Assembly: GCF_042665195.1 (NCBI RefSeq)
Contig: NZ_JBHTBW010000021.1
Location: 1-64,000 of the forward strand
Origin: Laceyella putida
GTDB taxonomy: Bacteria > Bacillota > Bacilli > Thermoactinomycetales > Thermoactinomycetaceae
Direction: 5' to 3'
DNA: 64,000 bases
This document shows, piece by piece, positions 49,976 to 59,054 of the stretch. The notes below the pieces were generated by a model. It saw only the letters and a program-made list of their open reading frames with translations. It had not been told where the DNA came from and did no database searches. Position 1 is the first letter of the stretch, and the number at the start of each line of letters is the position of its first letter. A program made the position numbers and the translations under genes.

Positions 49976-51433
49976 ATGTTGACTCGTATCGTGCATCGCA
50001 TCATCAACAGCGTGGCTGATGCGGTGTTGAATCGAATGATGCAAGACCCCTATACGGAAAATTTGTTTTCCTTTGTGACCATCATGCAGAAACTGACCTT
50101 GCGTTCGATCGTGGAATCGGCGATGCGAGCGGAATCGGGCAAACCGCTCCTCAGGCCTTTGGGGAGTCCCGTCGTTTTGTCGCGATGGGAGCAATTGATG
50201 TTTAATCCCGTTCATCTATTTCGCATGCCAACCCAAGACGGCGTTCAGGTGCATACGGGTGTGACGATTGGACCCAAAGCGAAAAAGCCCCTCTCACTGG
50301 AAATCCCCATCCTGATTTCGGGCATGTCGTATGGGGGCGCGTTAGGGCTGAAAACGAAACGGGCGTTGGCGCGGGGAGCCACACTGGCCGGCACGGCGAC
50401 CAATTCGGGAGAAGCTCCGTTGGTGCCTGAGGAACGGCGCGAAGCCCGCCACTTTATCGGGCAGTACAATCGGGGCGGCTGGATGAACAATCATGAGTCC
50501 CTGTCCCAATTGGATGCGATCGAAATTCAGTTGGGACAAGGAGCGCAGGCCTCCGCACCGATGGGAACCTCCTCGTGGCAGATGGATGATGAGTTTCGGC
50601 GCCGCTTTCACATCCCCGAAGGAGAAGATGCGCCCATCCATTCCCGTCTCAAAGGAATCAACCGCCCGGAAGAGTTTCCGCCGTTGGTGCGAAAGCTGAG
50701 ACAAACTTACGGGGTGCCGGTCGGTTTAAAAACCTGTGCCACGCATTACTTGGAGGAAGAAATCGACTGGGCTCTGAAAGGTGGCATCGATTACATTGTC
50801 GTCGATGGGGCGGAAGCGGGAACGCATGGGGGACCGACGATTTTGCAGGATGATGTGGGGTTGCCCACCTTATTCGCTTTGTCGCGTGCGGTGCGCCATT
50901 TGGAAAAGCTTGGAGTGAAACAAGAAGTGTCGGTGATTGCGGCAGGCGGGCTGACCACCCCGGGACACTTCCTCAAAGCGATGGCCTTGGGAGCGGATGC
51001 GGTGTACATAGGCTCGATTGCCTTGGTCGCCATGTTGCAGACGCAGTTTAACATTGCTTCCCCTTTTGAGCCGCCGGTGCAGAACGTGCTTTATCACGGG
51101 AAGTTCAAAGAAGACATCAATGTGGAAGAAGGAGCGGAGCATCTGGCGAAATTCCTGAAATCCTGTGTGGATGAGATGAGGCTCACGGCCATTGCGTTGG
51201 GGAAAACGGATCTGAAGCAGATCGATCGGAGCGATTTGGTGTGCATGGATCGGGAACTGGCTCAGGTGTTAGGCGTCGACTATGCCGGTTGGCCGCGTGC
51301 CGAGCAGCGTGTCGCAAGGCAGGAGGAGAGGCAAACCAGACAGTTCAAACCCGATCATTTGTGGAAACTGGATGACTTCATGTCTTACCGCTCAGGTCAT
51401 GACGGTGAGGAACCAACCCGCCCGCTTCATTGA
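49976..51433 (+). CDS. Stand-alone glutamate synthase-like FMN protein (YerD-type)
   Basis: Protein of 485 residues consisting of the FMN/3Fe-4S glutamate-synthase domain alone (PF01645 type), as in Bacillus YerD. Visible are ISGMSYGGALGLKTKRALARGA, the TATNSGEAPL and QLGQGAQAS blocks, YIVVDGAEAGTHGGPT, and IAAGGLTTPGHFLKAMALGADAVYIG for FMN-phosphate. No amidotransferase domain and no GltB partner adjoin, so glutamate synthesis is unproven; methylamine-glutamate or another oxidoreduction is possible. ATG after AGGAGTAGGTAAC. Confidence 0.85.
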   Translation: MLTRIVHRIINSVADAVLNRMMQDPYTENLFSFVTIMQKLTLRSIVESAMRAESGKPLLRPLGSPVVLSRWEQLMFNPVHLFRMPTQDGVQVHTGVTIGPKAKKPLSLEIPILISGMSYGGALGLKTKRALARGATLAGTATNSGEAPLVPEERREARHFIGQYNRGGWMNNHESLSQLDAIEIQLGQGAQASAPMGTSSWQMDDEFRRRFHIPEGEDAPIHSRLKGINRPEEFPPLVRKLRQTYGVPVGLKTCATHYLEEEIDWALKGGIDYIVVDGAEAGTHGGPTILQDDVGLPTLFALSRAVRHLEKLGVKQEVSVIAAGGLTTPGHFLKAMALGADAVYIGSIALVAMLQTQFNIASPFEPPVQNVLYHGKFKEDINVEEGAEHLAKFLKSCVDEMRLTAIALGKTDLKQIDRSDLVCMDRELAQVLGVDYAGWPRAEQRVARQEERQTRQFKPDHLWKLDDFMSYRSGHDGEEPTRPLH

Positions 51434-51435
51434 TC

Positions 51436-51470
51436 AAACCCAGTCTCTTTTCACGGAGACTGGGTTTTTC
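51436..51470 (+). terminator. Terminator of the coat/glutamate-synthase-like operon
   Basis: A 10-12-bp stem (AAACCCAGTCTC / GAGACTGGGTTT) with an 8-nt loop, followed by TTTTTC. Confidence 0.88.
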
Positions 51471-51506
51471 TTGTGCTAAAATGGTAGCGGGTAGGGAGGG
51501 GATGGA

Positions 51507-52187
51507 ATGAAAATCTTGGTTGCGGAAGATGATCAGAGTGTATGTGACATGTTGCAGTTTTTTTTGCATAGAGAGGGATATTCGCCCACGTTCGTTCATG
51601 ACGGGAGAACCGCCTTGCAAGAAGCGGAAACGGGAACCTATCAATTGGTGATATTGGATTGGATGCTGCCCGGATTGGATGGGTTGAGCGTGTGCCGTCA
51701 GGTTCGGCAAACCTCCGATGTGCCGATTCTCTTGTTGACCGCCCGCACGGCGGAGACAGACCAGATCAGGGGATTGGATTGGGGAGCGGATGATTATGTC
51801 ACGAAGCCGTTTAGTCCGCTGGCGTTAATGGCGCGCATCAAAGCCCTTTTGCGCCGAAGCGGCCGGCAAGAGTCCGATTCGCACAAACGGGTACGGGTCG
51901 ACAAGGAGACAAGGGAAATTTGGTTTGACGGCGAGAAGATCCCACGCTTAACACCAAAGGAATTTGCCTTGCTCTGTTTGTTTATCGATTATCCGCGCCG
52001 TGTCTTTACGCGCGAAGAGTTGCTTGAGCGGATCTGGGGATTTGATTTTTATGGTGATGAACGAACGGTTGACGCGCTGATTAAACGGTTGCGTCGCAAA
52101 TTGAAAGAACCCTATGGCGATTGGATTCAAACCGAATGGGGGATCGGGTACAAGTTTATGCCGGACAAGGAGAACCCCCATGTTTAG
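51507..52187 (+). CDS. OmpR/PhoB-family response regulator
   Basis: Transcription factor of 226 residues: receiver domain (1-120) with acidic pair EDD, phospho-acceptor Asp in VILDWMLPG, Thr in LLTA and Lys in VTKPF; winged-helix DNA-binding domain (about 130-222) with LTPKEFALL and RTVDALIKRLRRKL. ATG follows GGAGGGGATGG. The histidine kinase gene overlaps its 3' end by 8 bp. Target genes are unknown; the repeat protein downstream of the kinase is a candidate. Confidence 0.93.
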   Translation: MKILVAEDDQSVCDMLQFFLHREGYSPTFVHDGRTALQEAETGTYQLVILDWMLPGLDGLSVCRQVRQTSDVPILLLTARTAETDQIRGLDWGADDYVTKPFSPLALMARIKALLRRSGRQESDSHKRVRVDKETREIWFDGEKIPRLTPKEFALLCLFIDYPRRVFTREELLERIWGFDFYGDERTVDALIKRLRRKLKEPYGDWIQTEWGIGYKFMPDKENPHV

Positions 52188-53589
52188 AAAAGTGTTGACA
52201 GGGCATCTGTTTGTTCTCGGTTTGGCCATTTTGCTCAGTTCGGTCTTGCTTTCTGTGATGTTGGAAAATCTGTTGATTAAGCAAAAAGCAAGAGAGATGC
52301 GGGAATGGGCGCAACCGCTCGCCAAACAGCTCAAACAGGAAAAGCAAATACCCCTCGCTTTTTTGCGGCGACTGGAGCCGCTATTGGAGCGCAGTCGGGT
52401 TGATCTGCTGGTGTTTGATAAGGAAGGGAAGCCCTTGTACCCATCCGGTTCCACGGTGGCGAAGCCGCTGCGGTTGCCATCAGCGATGCAGGCGCGTGTT
52501 GCGGGTGGGGGCCGGTTGGAGGGAACGGGAAAGTGGGGAGGCAAACAGGTTACATGGGCCTTGGTTCCGATTGGTGGCAAACAGAGAGAGGGTTGGGTCT
52601 TTCTATATTCGCCTGTCGAAGGATTGCGCAAGGTGATGGCGCATGTGCGGGTCAGCTTGATGGTTGCCGGAAGCCTGGCTCTTGTGGCTTCCTTTGCTGT
52701 AAGCATCGGCATGACAAGACATTTGGTGCGACGGTTGCAAGGATTGCAGGAGGGAACCAAGCGGATTCAAGCGGGGGAGTATTCTTTCAGGCTTTCCGTG
52801 GCAAAGGTTGATGATGAGATCGATGCGTTGGCCGTTGATTTTAACGAAATGGCGATGCGACTGGAACAAACCCAACAGGAGCTCCGTCTTCATGAAGAAA
52901 GACGGCAGCAGTTTTTGTTTGACTTGTCGCACGAGTTGCGCACGCCATTAACCTCCCTGCGGGGCTGGCTTGAAGCTTTGGGGCAAGGGTGGGTGGAGAA
53001 TGCCCAATTGCCTAGCACATACGCCAGGATGGAAAAGGAAACGAAGCGGTTGATCCGTCTCATTCATGAACTGATGGACATAGAAAAAATCCAGGCGGGC
53101 AAAGTGGAGTTGGTGAAAGAGCGGGCCGATTTGACGGAATTGATTGACTTGGTTGTGGAGCAACTCATGCCGCTTGCAGATGCCAAAGGATTAACGCTCC
53201 AGGCGGAATGCGCCGGGGCGATACCGATTTATGCCGACCTGGACCGGATATTGCAAGTGCTGCTCAACTTGACGAAAAACGCCATCCAGTTTACAGACCG
53301 CGGTGAAGTGGTTGTACGGGCCTATGCGACTTCGTCTGAGACCGTCATACAGGTCGCTGATACGGGCATCGGCATGACGGAAGAGGAGTCGCGGCGAATC
53401 TGGGACCGATTTTTCAAAGCGGATCCCGCCCGGATGAAACAGGAGAGCGAGACGGGATTGGGTTTGGCCATCGTCAAACAACTGGTGGAAGCGCACGAAG
53501 GGGACATTCAAGTGGAAAGCCAACCGGGCAAGGGGACTTGTTTTACCCTTTCCCTGCCGTTGCCTTCTTTTGGACAGAAGGATGTCTAA
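52180..53589 (+). CDS. Membrane sensor histidine kinase
   Basis: Partner of the response regulator. The 469 residues have an N-terminal membrane helix (about 7-28), an extracellular sensor region (about 30-160), a second helix (about 166-188), a HAMP domain, the phosphorylated His in LSHELRTPLTSL and an HATPase domain with LLNLTKNAIQFT, VADTGIGMTEEE and ETGLGLAIVKQL. ATG is 9 nt after AAGGAG inside the end of the regulator gene, so the two are coupled. The signal is not predictable. Confidence 0.93.
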   Translation: MFRKVLTGHLFVLGLAILLSSVLLSVMLENLLIKQKAREMREWAQPLAKQLKQEKQIPLAFLRRLEPLLERSRVDLLVFDKEGKPLYPSGSTVAKPLRLPSAMQARVAGGGRLEGTGKWGGKQVTWALVPIGGKQREGWVFLYSPVEGLRKVMAHVRVSLMVAGSLALVASFAVSIGMTRHLVRRLQGLQEGTKRIQAGEYSFRLSVAKVDDEIDALAVDFNEMAMRLEQTQQELRLHEERRQQFLFDLSHELRTPLTSLRGWLEALGQGWVENAQLPSTYARMEKETKRLIRLIHELMDIEKIQAGKVELVKERADLTELIDLVVEQLMPLADAKGLTLQAECAGAIPIYADLDRILQVLLNLTKNAIQFTDRGEVVVRAYATSSETVIQVADTGIGMTEEESRRIWDRFFKADPARMKQESETGLGLAIVKQLVEAHEGDIQVESQPGKGTCFTLSLPLPSFGQKDV

Positions 53590-53652
53590 GTTTTGTCATA
53601 CCTATTCGTTATGATAAAAATCGAAAGACAAGGAAAAGGAGTGTACAGGCCG

Positions 53653-54378
53653 ATGGCATGGAAAGGCAAGAAGTGGTTGGCTGGCGTCGCGGTGGTTGGG
53701 TTGATCGGTGGCGGCACATGGTTGGGGGCGAAGCAAAGCGGTTACGCCGATATGGAAGATTGGTTTCAGGGTAAGAACGCAACCAAGCAGGTCAAGAATC
53801 AAACGCGCCAGGAGCGGCTGACCGAGCTGACCAATATGAACGAACAAGAGCTGAGGCAACTCGCGGCTGAGCATAAGCTGACATTCAAACAAGCGGCCAT
53901 CGCCGCGACCATCGCCGCGAAAACGGGAAAGCCGGTCAGCGAAGTGATCACGGAATGGAAAGAGAAAGGGTCTTGGCGTGAAGTGATCAAGGGGTATGGG
54001 ATCAATGGCGAAGACTTGAAAAAAAAGTTGGCCCCATTGAAAAAGAAGCATAAACAGTTTAAAAACAAACCGGCTGTTTTATACGAAGCGTTGGCCACTT
54101 ACTTGGGAACAGATGTCCCGGTCGTTCAACAAACGCTTTACCAGTCCCGTGTCCGGGTGGAGGGGGCTGTCCACGCGGCGGTACTGGCCAAAGCGAGCGG
54201 ACACAAGTGGGAAGATGTCATTGCGCTGAAACAGCAGAAGAAGTCGTGGTCCGAAGTGAGAAAAGCGTTGCGGATCGATGAGAAAAAGTGGAAGGAAGCA
54301 AAACGCGAGTGGCGCGACAAGTGGCAGGCGGAGATGAAAGAGTGGCGGAGCCAGTGGCCGGAAAAAAAGCAAGCCTAG
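53653..54378 (+). CDS. Secreted or membrane-anchored protein with a duplicated helical repeat
   Basis: Not recognised. The 241-residue protein has an N-terminal hydrophobic helix (KWLAGVAVVGLIGGGTWLGA) and a highly charged remainder. Two segments share the pattern A-x2-A-K-x-GKPVSEVI or GHKWEDVI, then K-x-K-x-SWxEVxKxxxI (about residues 85-135 and 170-215), so a unit of about 45-50 residues is duplicated. The C terminus is very basic and Trp-rich (KEWRSQWPEKK). It follows the sensor kinase by 63 nt and may be its target or an accessory. ATG 53653 is 11 nt after AGGAG. Confidence 0.6.
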   Translation: MAWKGKKWLAGVAVVGLIGGGTWLGAKQSGYADMEDWFQGKNATKQVKNQTRQERLTELTNMNEQELRQLAAEHKLTFKQAAIAATIAAKTGKPVSEVITEWKEKGSWREVIKGYGINGEDLKKKLAPLKKKHKQFKNKPAVLYEALATYLGTDVPVVQQTLYQSRVRVEGAVHAAVLAKASGHKWEDVIALKQQKKSWSEVRKALRIDEKKWKEAKREWRDKWQAEMKEWRSQWPEKKQA

Positions 54379-54393
54379 TGAACAGGGGATAAG

Positions 54394-54430
54394 AAAAGCC
54401 AACTCCTATAAACGGGAGTTGGCTTTTCGC
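54394..54430. terminator. Bidirectional terminator
   Basis: A stem of AAAAGCCAACTCC with GGGAGTTGGCTTTT and a 7-nt loop, between the repeat protein gene and the convergent dehydrogenase gene. Confidence 0.85.
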
Positions 54431-55513
54431 TTAAAATCCTTGCAATGTCGTCCACACTTCCAATTTGGTCTGTACTTTGCGAATCACTTCATTGGTGAAT
54501 TCGGTGGTGGTTGCGCTGCCGCCAAGGTCGGCTGTGCGCACGCCTTCACGCACCGTTTCGATGACCGCTTCATAAATCGCGCGCGAAGCGGCTGCGGCTT
54601 TGGCATCCCCAAAGTAAGTCAACAGGGAGGCGGAGGCCAAGATCATCGCCATCGGGTTGGCCACGTTTTTGCCGAAGAGCGAGGGGGCGGTGCCGTGCGG
54701 CGCTTCAGCCATGATGACTTGCGGATTGAATTCTTCGTCAAAGCTCATCAAGATCGATTCGGAGCCGGCGATGGAACCAAACAATTGCAAGACCATATCA
54801 CTCAGACAATCGCCGTCACGGTTGAGCGCTGGGATAACCAGCGGATCCCCGGAGTTGTTGATCAGGAGGGCGTAGGTCGCATCAATCAATTGCGGTTCGT
54901 ACCGCACTTCCGGATATTTTTGGCTCGCTTGGTCCATCTCTTCTTTCAGCAGTCCTTCATACACCGGGCTCACAGTGTACTTTGGTCCGCCGAACACTTT
55001 GGCATTGGTTTTTTTGGCATGACGAAACGCAAACTCAGCCACAGCGCGGCAGGTTTTGCGATCAATGGTTTCAGTGCGGTATGCGATTTCATCCAGCCCT
55101 TCGCCTTCACGCCACTCCTTGGCGCCGTAAGCGTCGCCGACAGCCATCCGAATGACGGAGATCGGAGCGAACGTGCCGGCCACAGGACGCACACCAGGGA
55201 TCCGGCGACCGGTGCGGATGATCACTTTGCCGTCGATCTCTTTGCGCAAGATGGCATTGGGACTGCCCACATCCCCTTTCTCCTCGGGGGTGATCGTGGC
55301 CGCTTTTAAACCGAAGCCTGTCCGTTTCATGGCTTGGGCGGCTTCATATACGACTTTATTGTTTGTCTTCCGACGATGTTCCAGGCTGAGGTCAAAGGTT
55401 TGAAATTCAATTTCAAATCCGATCACATTGGGGTCCAGAACGCGTAATGCTTCATCCAGCAGTTCTTGCCCTGTTTGATCCCCTTTCATGATCACAACAG
55501 ATTTTGTGCTCAC
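54431..55513 (-). CDS. Isocitrate/isopropylmalate dehydrogenase family protein
   Basis: NAD(P)-dependent beta-decarboxylating dehydrogenase of 360 residues. Family features are GDQTGQELL at the start, the substrate loop SPNAILRKEIDGKVIIRTGRRIPG, the metal/Asp region around LSDMVLQLFGSI and the nucleotide region EAPHGTAPSLFGKNVANPMAMILASASLL. The altered Arg cluster (in place of LRxxxxLYANxRP) makes classical isopropylmalate dehydrogenase unlikely; isocitrate or homoisocitrate-like substrates are possible. GTG start is preceded by GAGGTGAAGAGAC. Monocistronic. Confidence 0.8.
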   Translation of the reverse strand: MSTKSVVIMKGDQTGQELLDEALRVLDPNVIGFEIEFQTFDLSLEHRRKTNNKVVYEAAQAMKRTGFGLKAATITPEEKGDVGSPNAILRKEIDGKVIIRTGRRIPGVRPVAGTFAPISVIRMAVGDAYGAKEWREGEGLDEIAYRTETIDRKTCRAVAEFAFRHAKKTNAKVFGGPKYTVSPVYEGLLKEEMDQASQKYPEVRYEPQLIDATYALLINNSGDPLVIPALNRDGDCLSDMVLQLFGSIAGSESILMSFDEEFNPQVIMAEAPHGTAPSLFGKNVANPMAMILASASLLTYFGDAKAAAASRAIYEAVIETVREGVRTADLGGSATTTEFTNEVIRKVQTKLEVWTTLQGF

Positions 55514-55901
55514 GTCTCTTCACCTCGATTGAGAGATCAAAAATTTATATAAACACGTTGGAGATAAGTCCGTTATCCCTGTCGATATTTTATTATATTA
55601 TTGTATATTTGTCCATTTTGTTGAATTCAGTCCCTTTTTGAGGACTTTTCTTTTTATTGGCTTTACATAAATATTTAGATAAATTGAAAGAGAAGTGACA
55701 TTTGTTTCCGGTTATTCGTTTATCGAGTACAATGAGGGAGATGCAGGCAATGAAACCGTACTTCGAAAATGGCTCTCGCTATCGTTGCGCTCTCTTCCCA
55801 AGCGGTTTTTCCCGTCCTGAACGACTTTTGCAGGCGAGTCCCGGCCTGGTGACGAAAGCGAGGTCTTCGTTGATCCAAAATAAGGAGAGGAGTGACCTGG
55901 C
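55514..55901. other. AT-rich divergent intergenic region
   Basis: Contains the promoters of the dehydrogenase (minus) and nagZ-like (plus) genes. TTTCCG, 17-bp spacer, TACAAT at about 55706-55733 is a weak plus-strand candidate. Short open frames in 55702-55941 have no convincing ribosome binding site or family. I see no RNA motif. Confidence 0.4.
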
Positions 55902-57653
55902 GTGTACCGTAACCGATGGAGAGGATGGGCGCTTGCCTTGACGAGCCTGCTGATTGTGACGCAAGCAGGATGTTCAACTCCATGGCAAAGCAAGCCCAAA
56001 CCCGGTGCAAAGTGGGTGGATGAGAAGATAAAACAAATGAGTCTGGATGAAAAGATCGGGCAAATGTTTATCATGGGTTTCCGTGGCGAGACATCGGAAC
56101 AAGCCTTCACGGTCAATGCCCATGCCGAAAAACTGGTTAAACAGCATCATGTTGGGGGTGTCATCTTATTTGATCGCAATGTGGAAAATCCCCGACAAGT
56201 GGCCAGGCTCAATCAGGATTTGCAAGCGTTGGCCTTAAACAATGGAGCGGAAATCCCACTCTTTGTGACGATTGACCAAGAAGGGGGACGGGTGAGCCGT
56301 TTTCAACAAGGGGCTACGCTGTTTCCCGGAAATATGGCCTTGGGTGCGACCCGCGAACCATCCCTTGCCTATCAAACGGGAAAAGAGATGGGGATGGAGC
56401 TCAGGGCCATGGGGATCAATTTGGATATGGCGCCTGTGCTTGATGTAAACAACAATCCGCAAAACCCCGTGATCGGAGTGCGCTCATTTGGCGAAAATCC
56501 CCACTTGGTTTCCCAGATGGGCACGGAAATGATACGCGGGTTTCACGATGCGGGTGTCCTGACTGTGCTGAAGCATTTTCCCGGTCATGGGGATACCTCG
56601 GTCGACTCGCACGTGGGACTGCCCAAGGTGTCCCATCGCCGGGAACGCCTTGACAAGTTGGAGCTGGTTCCTTTTAAACGGGCAATTGCGGGCGGGACGG
56701 ACATGGTGATGAGCGCCCATGTGGTTTTCCCGGCCATTGAGCCGACGCCGAGCTTGCCCGCCACCTTGTCCCATCGCGTATTGACCGACTTGTTGCGCAA
56801 GGAATTAAAGTTTGACGGGGTCATCACCACCGATGACATGGAGATGGGGGCCATTGCCGAGCATTTCGGGACAAGCCGAGCGGCTGTCAAAGCGATTCAA
56901 GCAGGAGCGGACATCGTGTTGGTCTGCCATCGTCTCGATGTGCAAGAACAGACGATCGCCGCGGTCAAAAAAGCGGTCACTAGCGGACAGATCAGTGAGG
57001 AACGAATCGACCAATCCGTTCGCCGCATTTTGAAGTTGAAAGCGAAAAAAGTGGGCAACGTCTCAGTGGCCACCCATTACCAGTCAGAGTTGGCGGGTAG
57101 CCAACCGTTTGGCACTCGGGCCCAAGCCGAGGCCGTGGCGCGGGAAACGGCAAAGCGCGCGGTTACCTTAATCCGGGACAAGCGGAAGCGCCTTCCCCTG
57201 ACACCGACCAAAACGGGTCGCCTGCTGGTGATCACAGCCAATAAGCCACAAACGTTTAAAGAGGTATGTGCCCAAGCTGGGTACCAAGTCGAAGTGGCGC
57301 GGGTAGAGGACTGGTCCCAAGCGCCATCGCCTGAACTCCTGGCAAAGGCGACCCAAGCGGATGCGATTCTGATTGGGATGTCGCGCCTCCAAGACAAACA
57401 ACTCGCGCTCATCCAACAGTTGGAGAAGAAACAAAAGCTTGTGATTGTGATGGGGATGGATGTCCCCTATGATGTGGTGAAGTTGCCGCCTGATACTGCT
57501 TTTCTGGCGTTATACGGCTCCACCCGCCCTTCGATTGAGGCAGGAGTGGGCGTGATGGCCGGCAAATTTTCAAGTGGGGGCCGTCTGCCTGTTACGGTGT
57601 CAAACACTTTCCCTTATGGCTTTTCAGCTGGAGATGATGGAGGAGGAACCTAA
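55902..57653 (+). CDS. nagZ: Beta-N-acetylhexosaminidase (NagZ, GH3), probably lipoprotein
   Basis: Glycosidase that removes N-acetylglucosamine from peptidoglycan fragments. The 583 residues begin with a signal-like segment ending TQAGCS, a possible lipobox, then the GH3 catalytic domain with IDQEGGRVSRF, KHFPGHGDTSVDSHVGLP (the NagZ His-Asp dyad) and VITTDDMEMGAI with the nucleophile Asp, followed by a C-terminal alpha/beta domain (from about 410) as in the Bacillus two-domain enzyme. GTG 55902 lies 11 nt after AAGGAGAGG. ytxG begins 1 nt after its stop codon. Confidence 0.88.
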   Translation: MYRNRWRGWALALTSLLIVTQAGCSTPWQSKPKPGAKWVDEKIKQMSLDEKIGQMFIMGFRGETSEQAFTVNAHAEKLVKQHHVGGVILFDRNVENPRQVARLNQDLQALALNNGAEIPLFVTIDQEGGRVSRFQQGATLFPGNMALGATREPSLAYQTGKEMGMELRAMGINLDMAPVLDVNNNPQNPVIGVRSFGENPHLVSQMGTEMIRGFHDAGVLTVLKHFPGHGDTSVDSHVGLPKVSHRRERLDKLELVPFKRAIAGGTDMVMSAHVVFPAIEPTPSLPATLSHRVLTDLLRKELKFDGVITTDDMEMGAIAEHFGTSRAAVKAIQAGADIVLVCHRLDVQEQTIAAVKKAVTSGQISEERIDQSVRRILKLKAKKVGNVSVATHYQSELAGSQPFGTRAQAEAVARETAKRAVTLIRDKRKRLPLTPTKTGRLLVITANKPQTFKEVCAQAGYQVEVARVEDWSQAPSPELLAKATQADAILIGMSRLQDKQLALIQQLEKKQKLVIVMGMDVPYDVVKLPPDTAFLALYGSTRPSIEAGVGVMAGKFSSGGRLPVTVSNTFPYGFSAGDDGGGT

Positions 57654-57654
57654 C

Positions 57655-58044
57655 GTGATCTTAGAGATCAGTGCAGCGGTGATCGCTGCCGCTTTTCTGG
57701 TGTTGGTCATCTTTGCGATCCGCACGTTAACCGCGGTGAGACGGGTGATGCTCAGTGTGGATCAAACGGTCAATGGATTGAAAAGCAAAGTGGAGGCAAC
57801 AGTGGAAGAAACGGAGCTTACCTTACGTGAAACCAGGTTGCTCGTGGAAGATGTCCGCGAAAAGTCCCGCAAAACCGAAGCGGTGTTCAATTCCCTGACT
57901 GAAGTGGGAAAGAGCTTGGAGGAAGTTTCATCAAGCATTTCCCGTTCCGCTCTATCAAATGGCGAACGGTTGGGCAATGTGGTCGCGTTGGTGAGCGCGG
58001 GGATGGATCTGATAAAAAAGTGGCGTTCTGATCGGAAAACATAG
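57655..58044 (+). CDS. ytxG: DUF948 protein YtxG
   Basis: Membrane-anchored protein of 129 residues: one N-terminal helix (ISAAVIAAAFLVLVIFAIR), then a long amphipathic coil (VMLSVDQTVNGLKSKVEATVEETELTLRETR), the layout of DUF948. General-stress association is known for the Bacillus ytxGHJ operon. GTG is 8 nt after AGGAGG, located in the end of nagZ. Confidence 0.85.
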   Translation: MILEISAAVIAAAFLVLVIFAIRTLTAVRRVMLSVDQTVNGLKSKVEATVEETELTLRETRLLVEDVREKSRKTEAVFNSLTEVGKSLEEVSSSISRSALSNGERLGNVVALVSAGMDLIKKWRSDRKT

Positions 58045-58065
58045 AGGGAGAAGGGAGACACACCG

Positions 58066-58389
58066 ATGGGAAAAGGAAAATACTTTGTGGCTGGTGCGAT
58101 TTTTGGAGGTTTGATTGGAGCGGCGGCAGCTCTTTTGGCGACGACCAAAACGGGCCATGAGGTTAGAAAAGAACTGGAAAAAGGGCTGGAGCTGGCCAAA
58201 GAACGGGGAAAGGACCTATATTTCACGATGAAATCGCAAGTGTCGACGGAAGATAAATGGAAGAAAGTGAATGAAGAGGGGACGGTGCTCGTCAACAGAT
58301 GGCTGGAGGCGCCAAAGCCGGAAGAGGCGAAGGGGGAATCTCACCGTTCCGCGGCTTCCGATTATATCTCGATTCAAGATAAAGAATAG
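58066..58389 (+). CDS. ytxH: YtxH-domain protein
   Basis: Protein of 107 residues starting MGKGKYFVAGAIFGGLIGAAAALL, a glycine-rich membrane helix typical of YtxH, followed by TKTGHEVRKELEKGLELAKER and a charged tail. Possibly a stress-related membrane protein; function unknown. It follows ytxG by 21 nt and precedes ytxJ, as in Bacillus. Confidence 0.88.
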   Translation: MGKGKYFVAGAIFGGLIGAAAALLATTKTGHEVRKELEKGLELAKERGKDLYFTMKSQVSTEDKWKKVNEEGTVLVNRWLEAPKPEEAKGESHRSAASDYISIQDKE

Positions 58390-58398
58390 TTGCCGGCG

Positions 58399-58436
58399 AA
58401 AGACGGGTATTCCATGCATGGATGCCGGTCTTTTTG
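58399..58436 (+). terminator. Hairpin between ytxH and ytxJ
   Basis: AAAGAC and GTCTTT close a long imperfect stem containing CCATGCATGG, followed by TTTTT. It may partly end the nagZ-ytxGH transcript. Confidence 0.65.
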
Positions 58437-58581
58437 CATAATCTTGTAACGGATTCATGATGCTGGTGGCGATGAGGTGGAAAGGGCTACGATGGAGATC
58501 AGGGAAGCCCAAGTGCGGTTCCTCCATGACGGGCAGCCCGTTACCTTAATGACAATAAGTGAAGCAAAGGATGTGGAATGG

Positions 58582-58929
58582 ATGGAAAATCAAGTGCAAC
58601 TCACCTCCGTGGAACAATTGGATGAATGTTTGGCTGCGGCAACCTCGCAACCCTTGTTGTTGTTCAAGCATAGCACCTCTTGCCCCATTAGCGCCGCAGC
58701 CTTCAGCGAAATGCAAGACTTTCAAACATCGGGGGAAGCCGACAAGGTGAAAGTGGCTACCGTGCATGTGATTGAAGACCGCCCCGTCTCCAATGAAATT
58801 GCGGAACGGCTCAATATCAAGCACGAATCGCCACAAGCGATTTTGCTGGTTGGGGACGAAGTGAAGTGGCACGCTTCCCACTGGAAGATCACCAAACAAT
58901 CGTTGACGGAAGCGGTGCAAACACTTTAA
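58582..58929 (+). CDS. ytxJ: Bacillithiol-system redox protein YtxJ
   Basis: Thioredoxin-like protein with a monothiol CPIS active site (KHSTSCPISAAAF), matching YtxJ, thought to act as a bacilliredoxin/glutaredoxin-like partner in bacillithiol-using bacteria. Also conserved: RPVSNEIAERLNIKHESPQAILL and HASHWKIT. Start choice: ATG 58582 gives 115 residues, close to the family length of about 108; ATG 58492 has a slightly better ribosome binding site (AAAGGG) but adds 30 residues not expected in the family. Confidence 0.85.
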   Translation: MENQVQLTSVEQLDECLAAATSQPLLLFKHSTSCPISAAAFSEMQDFQTSGEADKVKVATVHVIEDRPVSNEIAERLNIKHESPQAILLVGDEVKWHASHWKITKQSLTEAVQTL

Positions 58930-58981
58930 GGCCAAGGAACAGAGGGAGTGGTTAACGTTTCATAAACTTTTGCCCGCTCCC

Positions 58982-59010
58982 TCGACAAAGCGGTTATTTT
59001 TCGATATAAT
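58982..59010 (+). promoter_or_regulatory. Sigma-A promoter of aroA
   Basis: TCGACA (58982-58987), 17-bp spacer, perfect TATAAT (59005-59010), 45 nt upstream of the GTG start. Confidence 0.75.
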
Positions 59011-59054
59011 AACCGAAATTCTTTAATCTAGTTGAGAAGAGAGGAGAAAGAAGA

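Noticed and set aside
55702..55941. 79-codon frame before nagZ
   Set aside because: No ribosome binding site, no family, overlaps the nagZ start region; likely chance.
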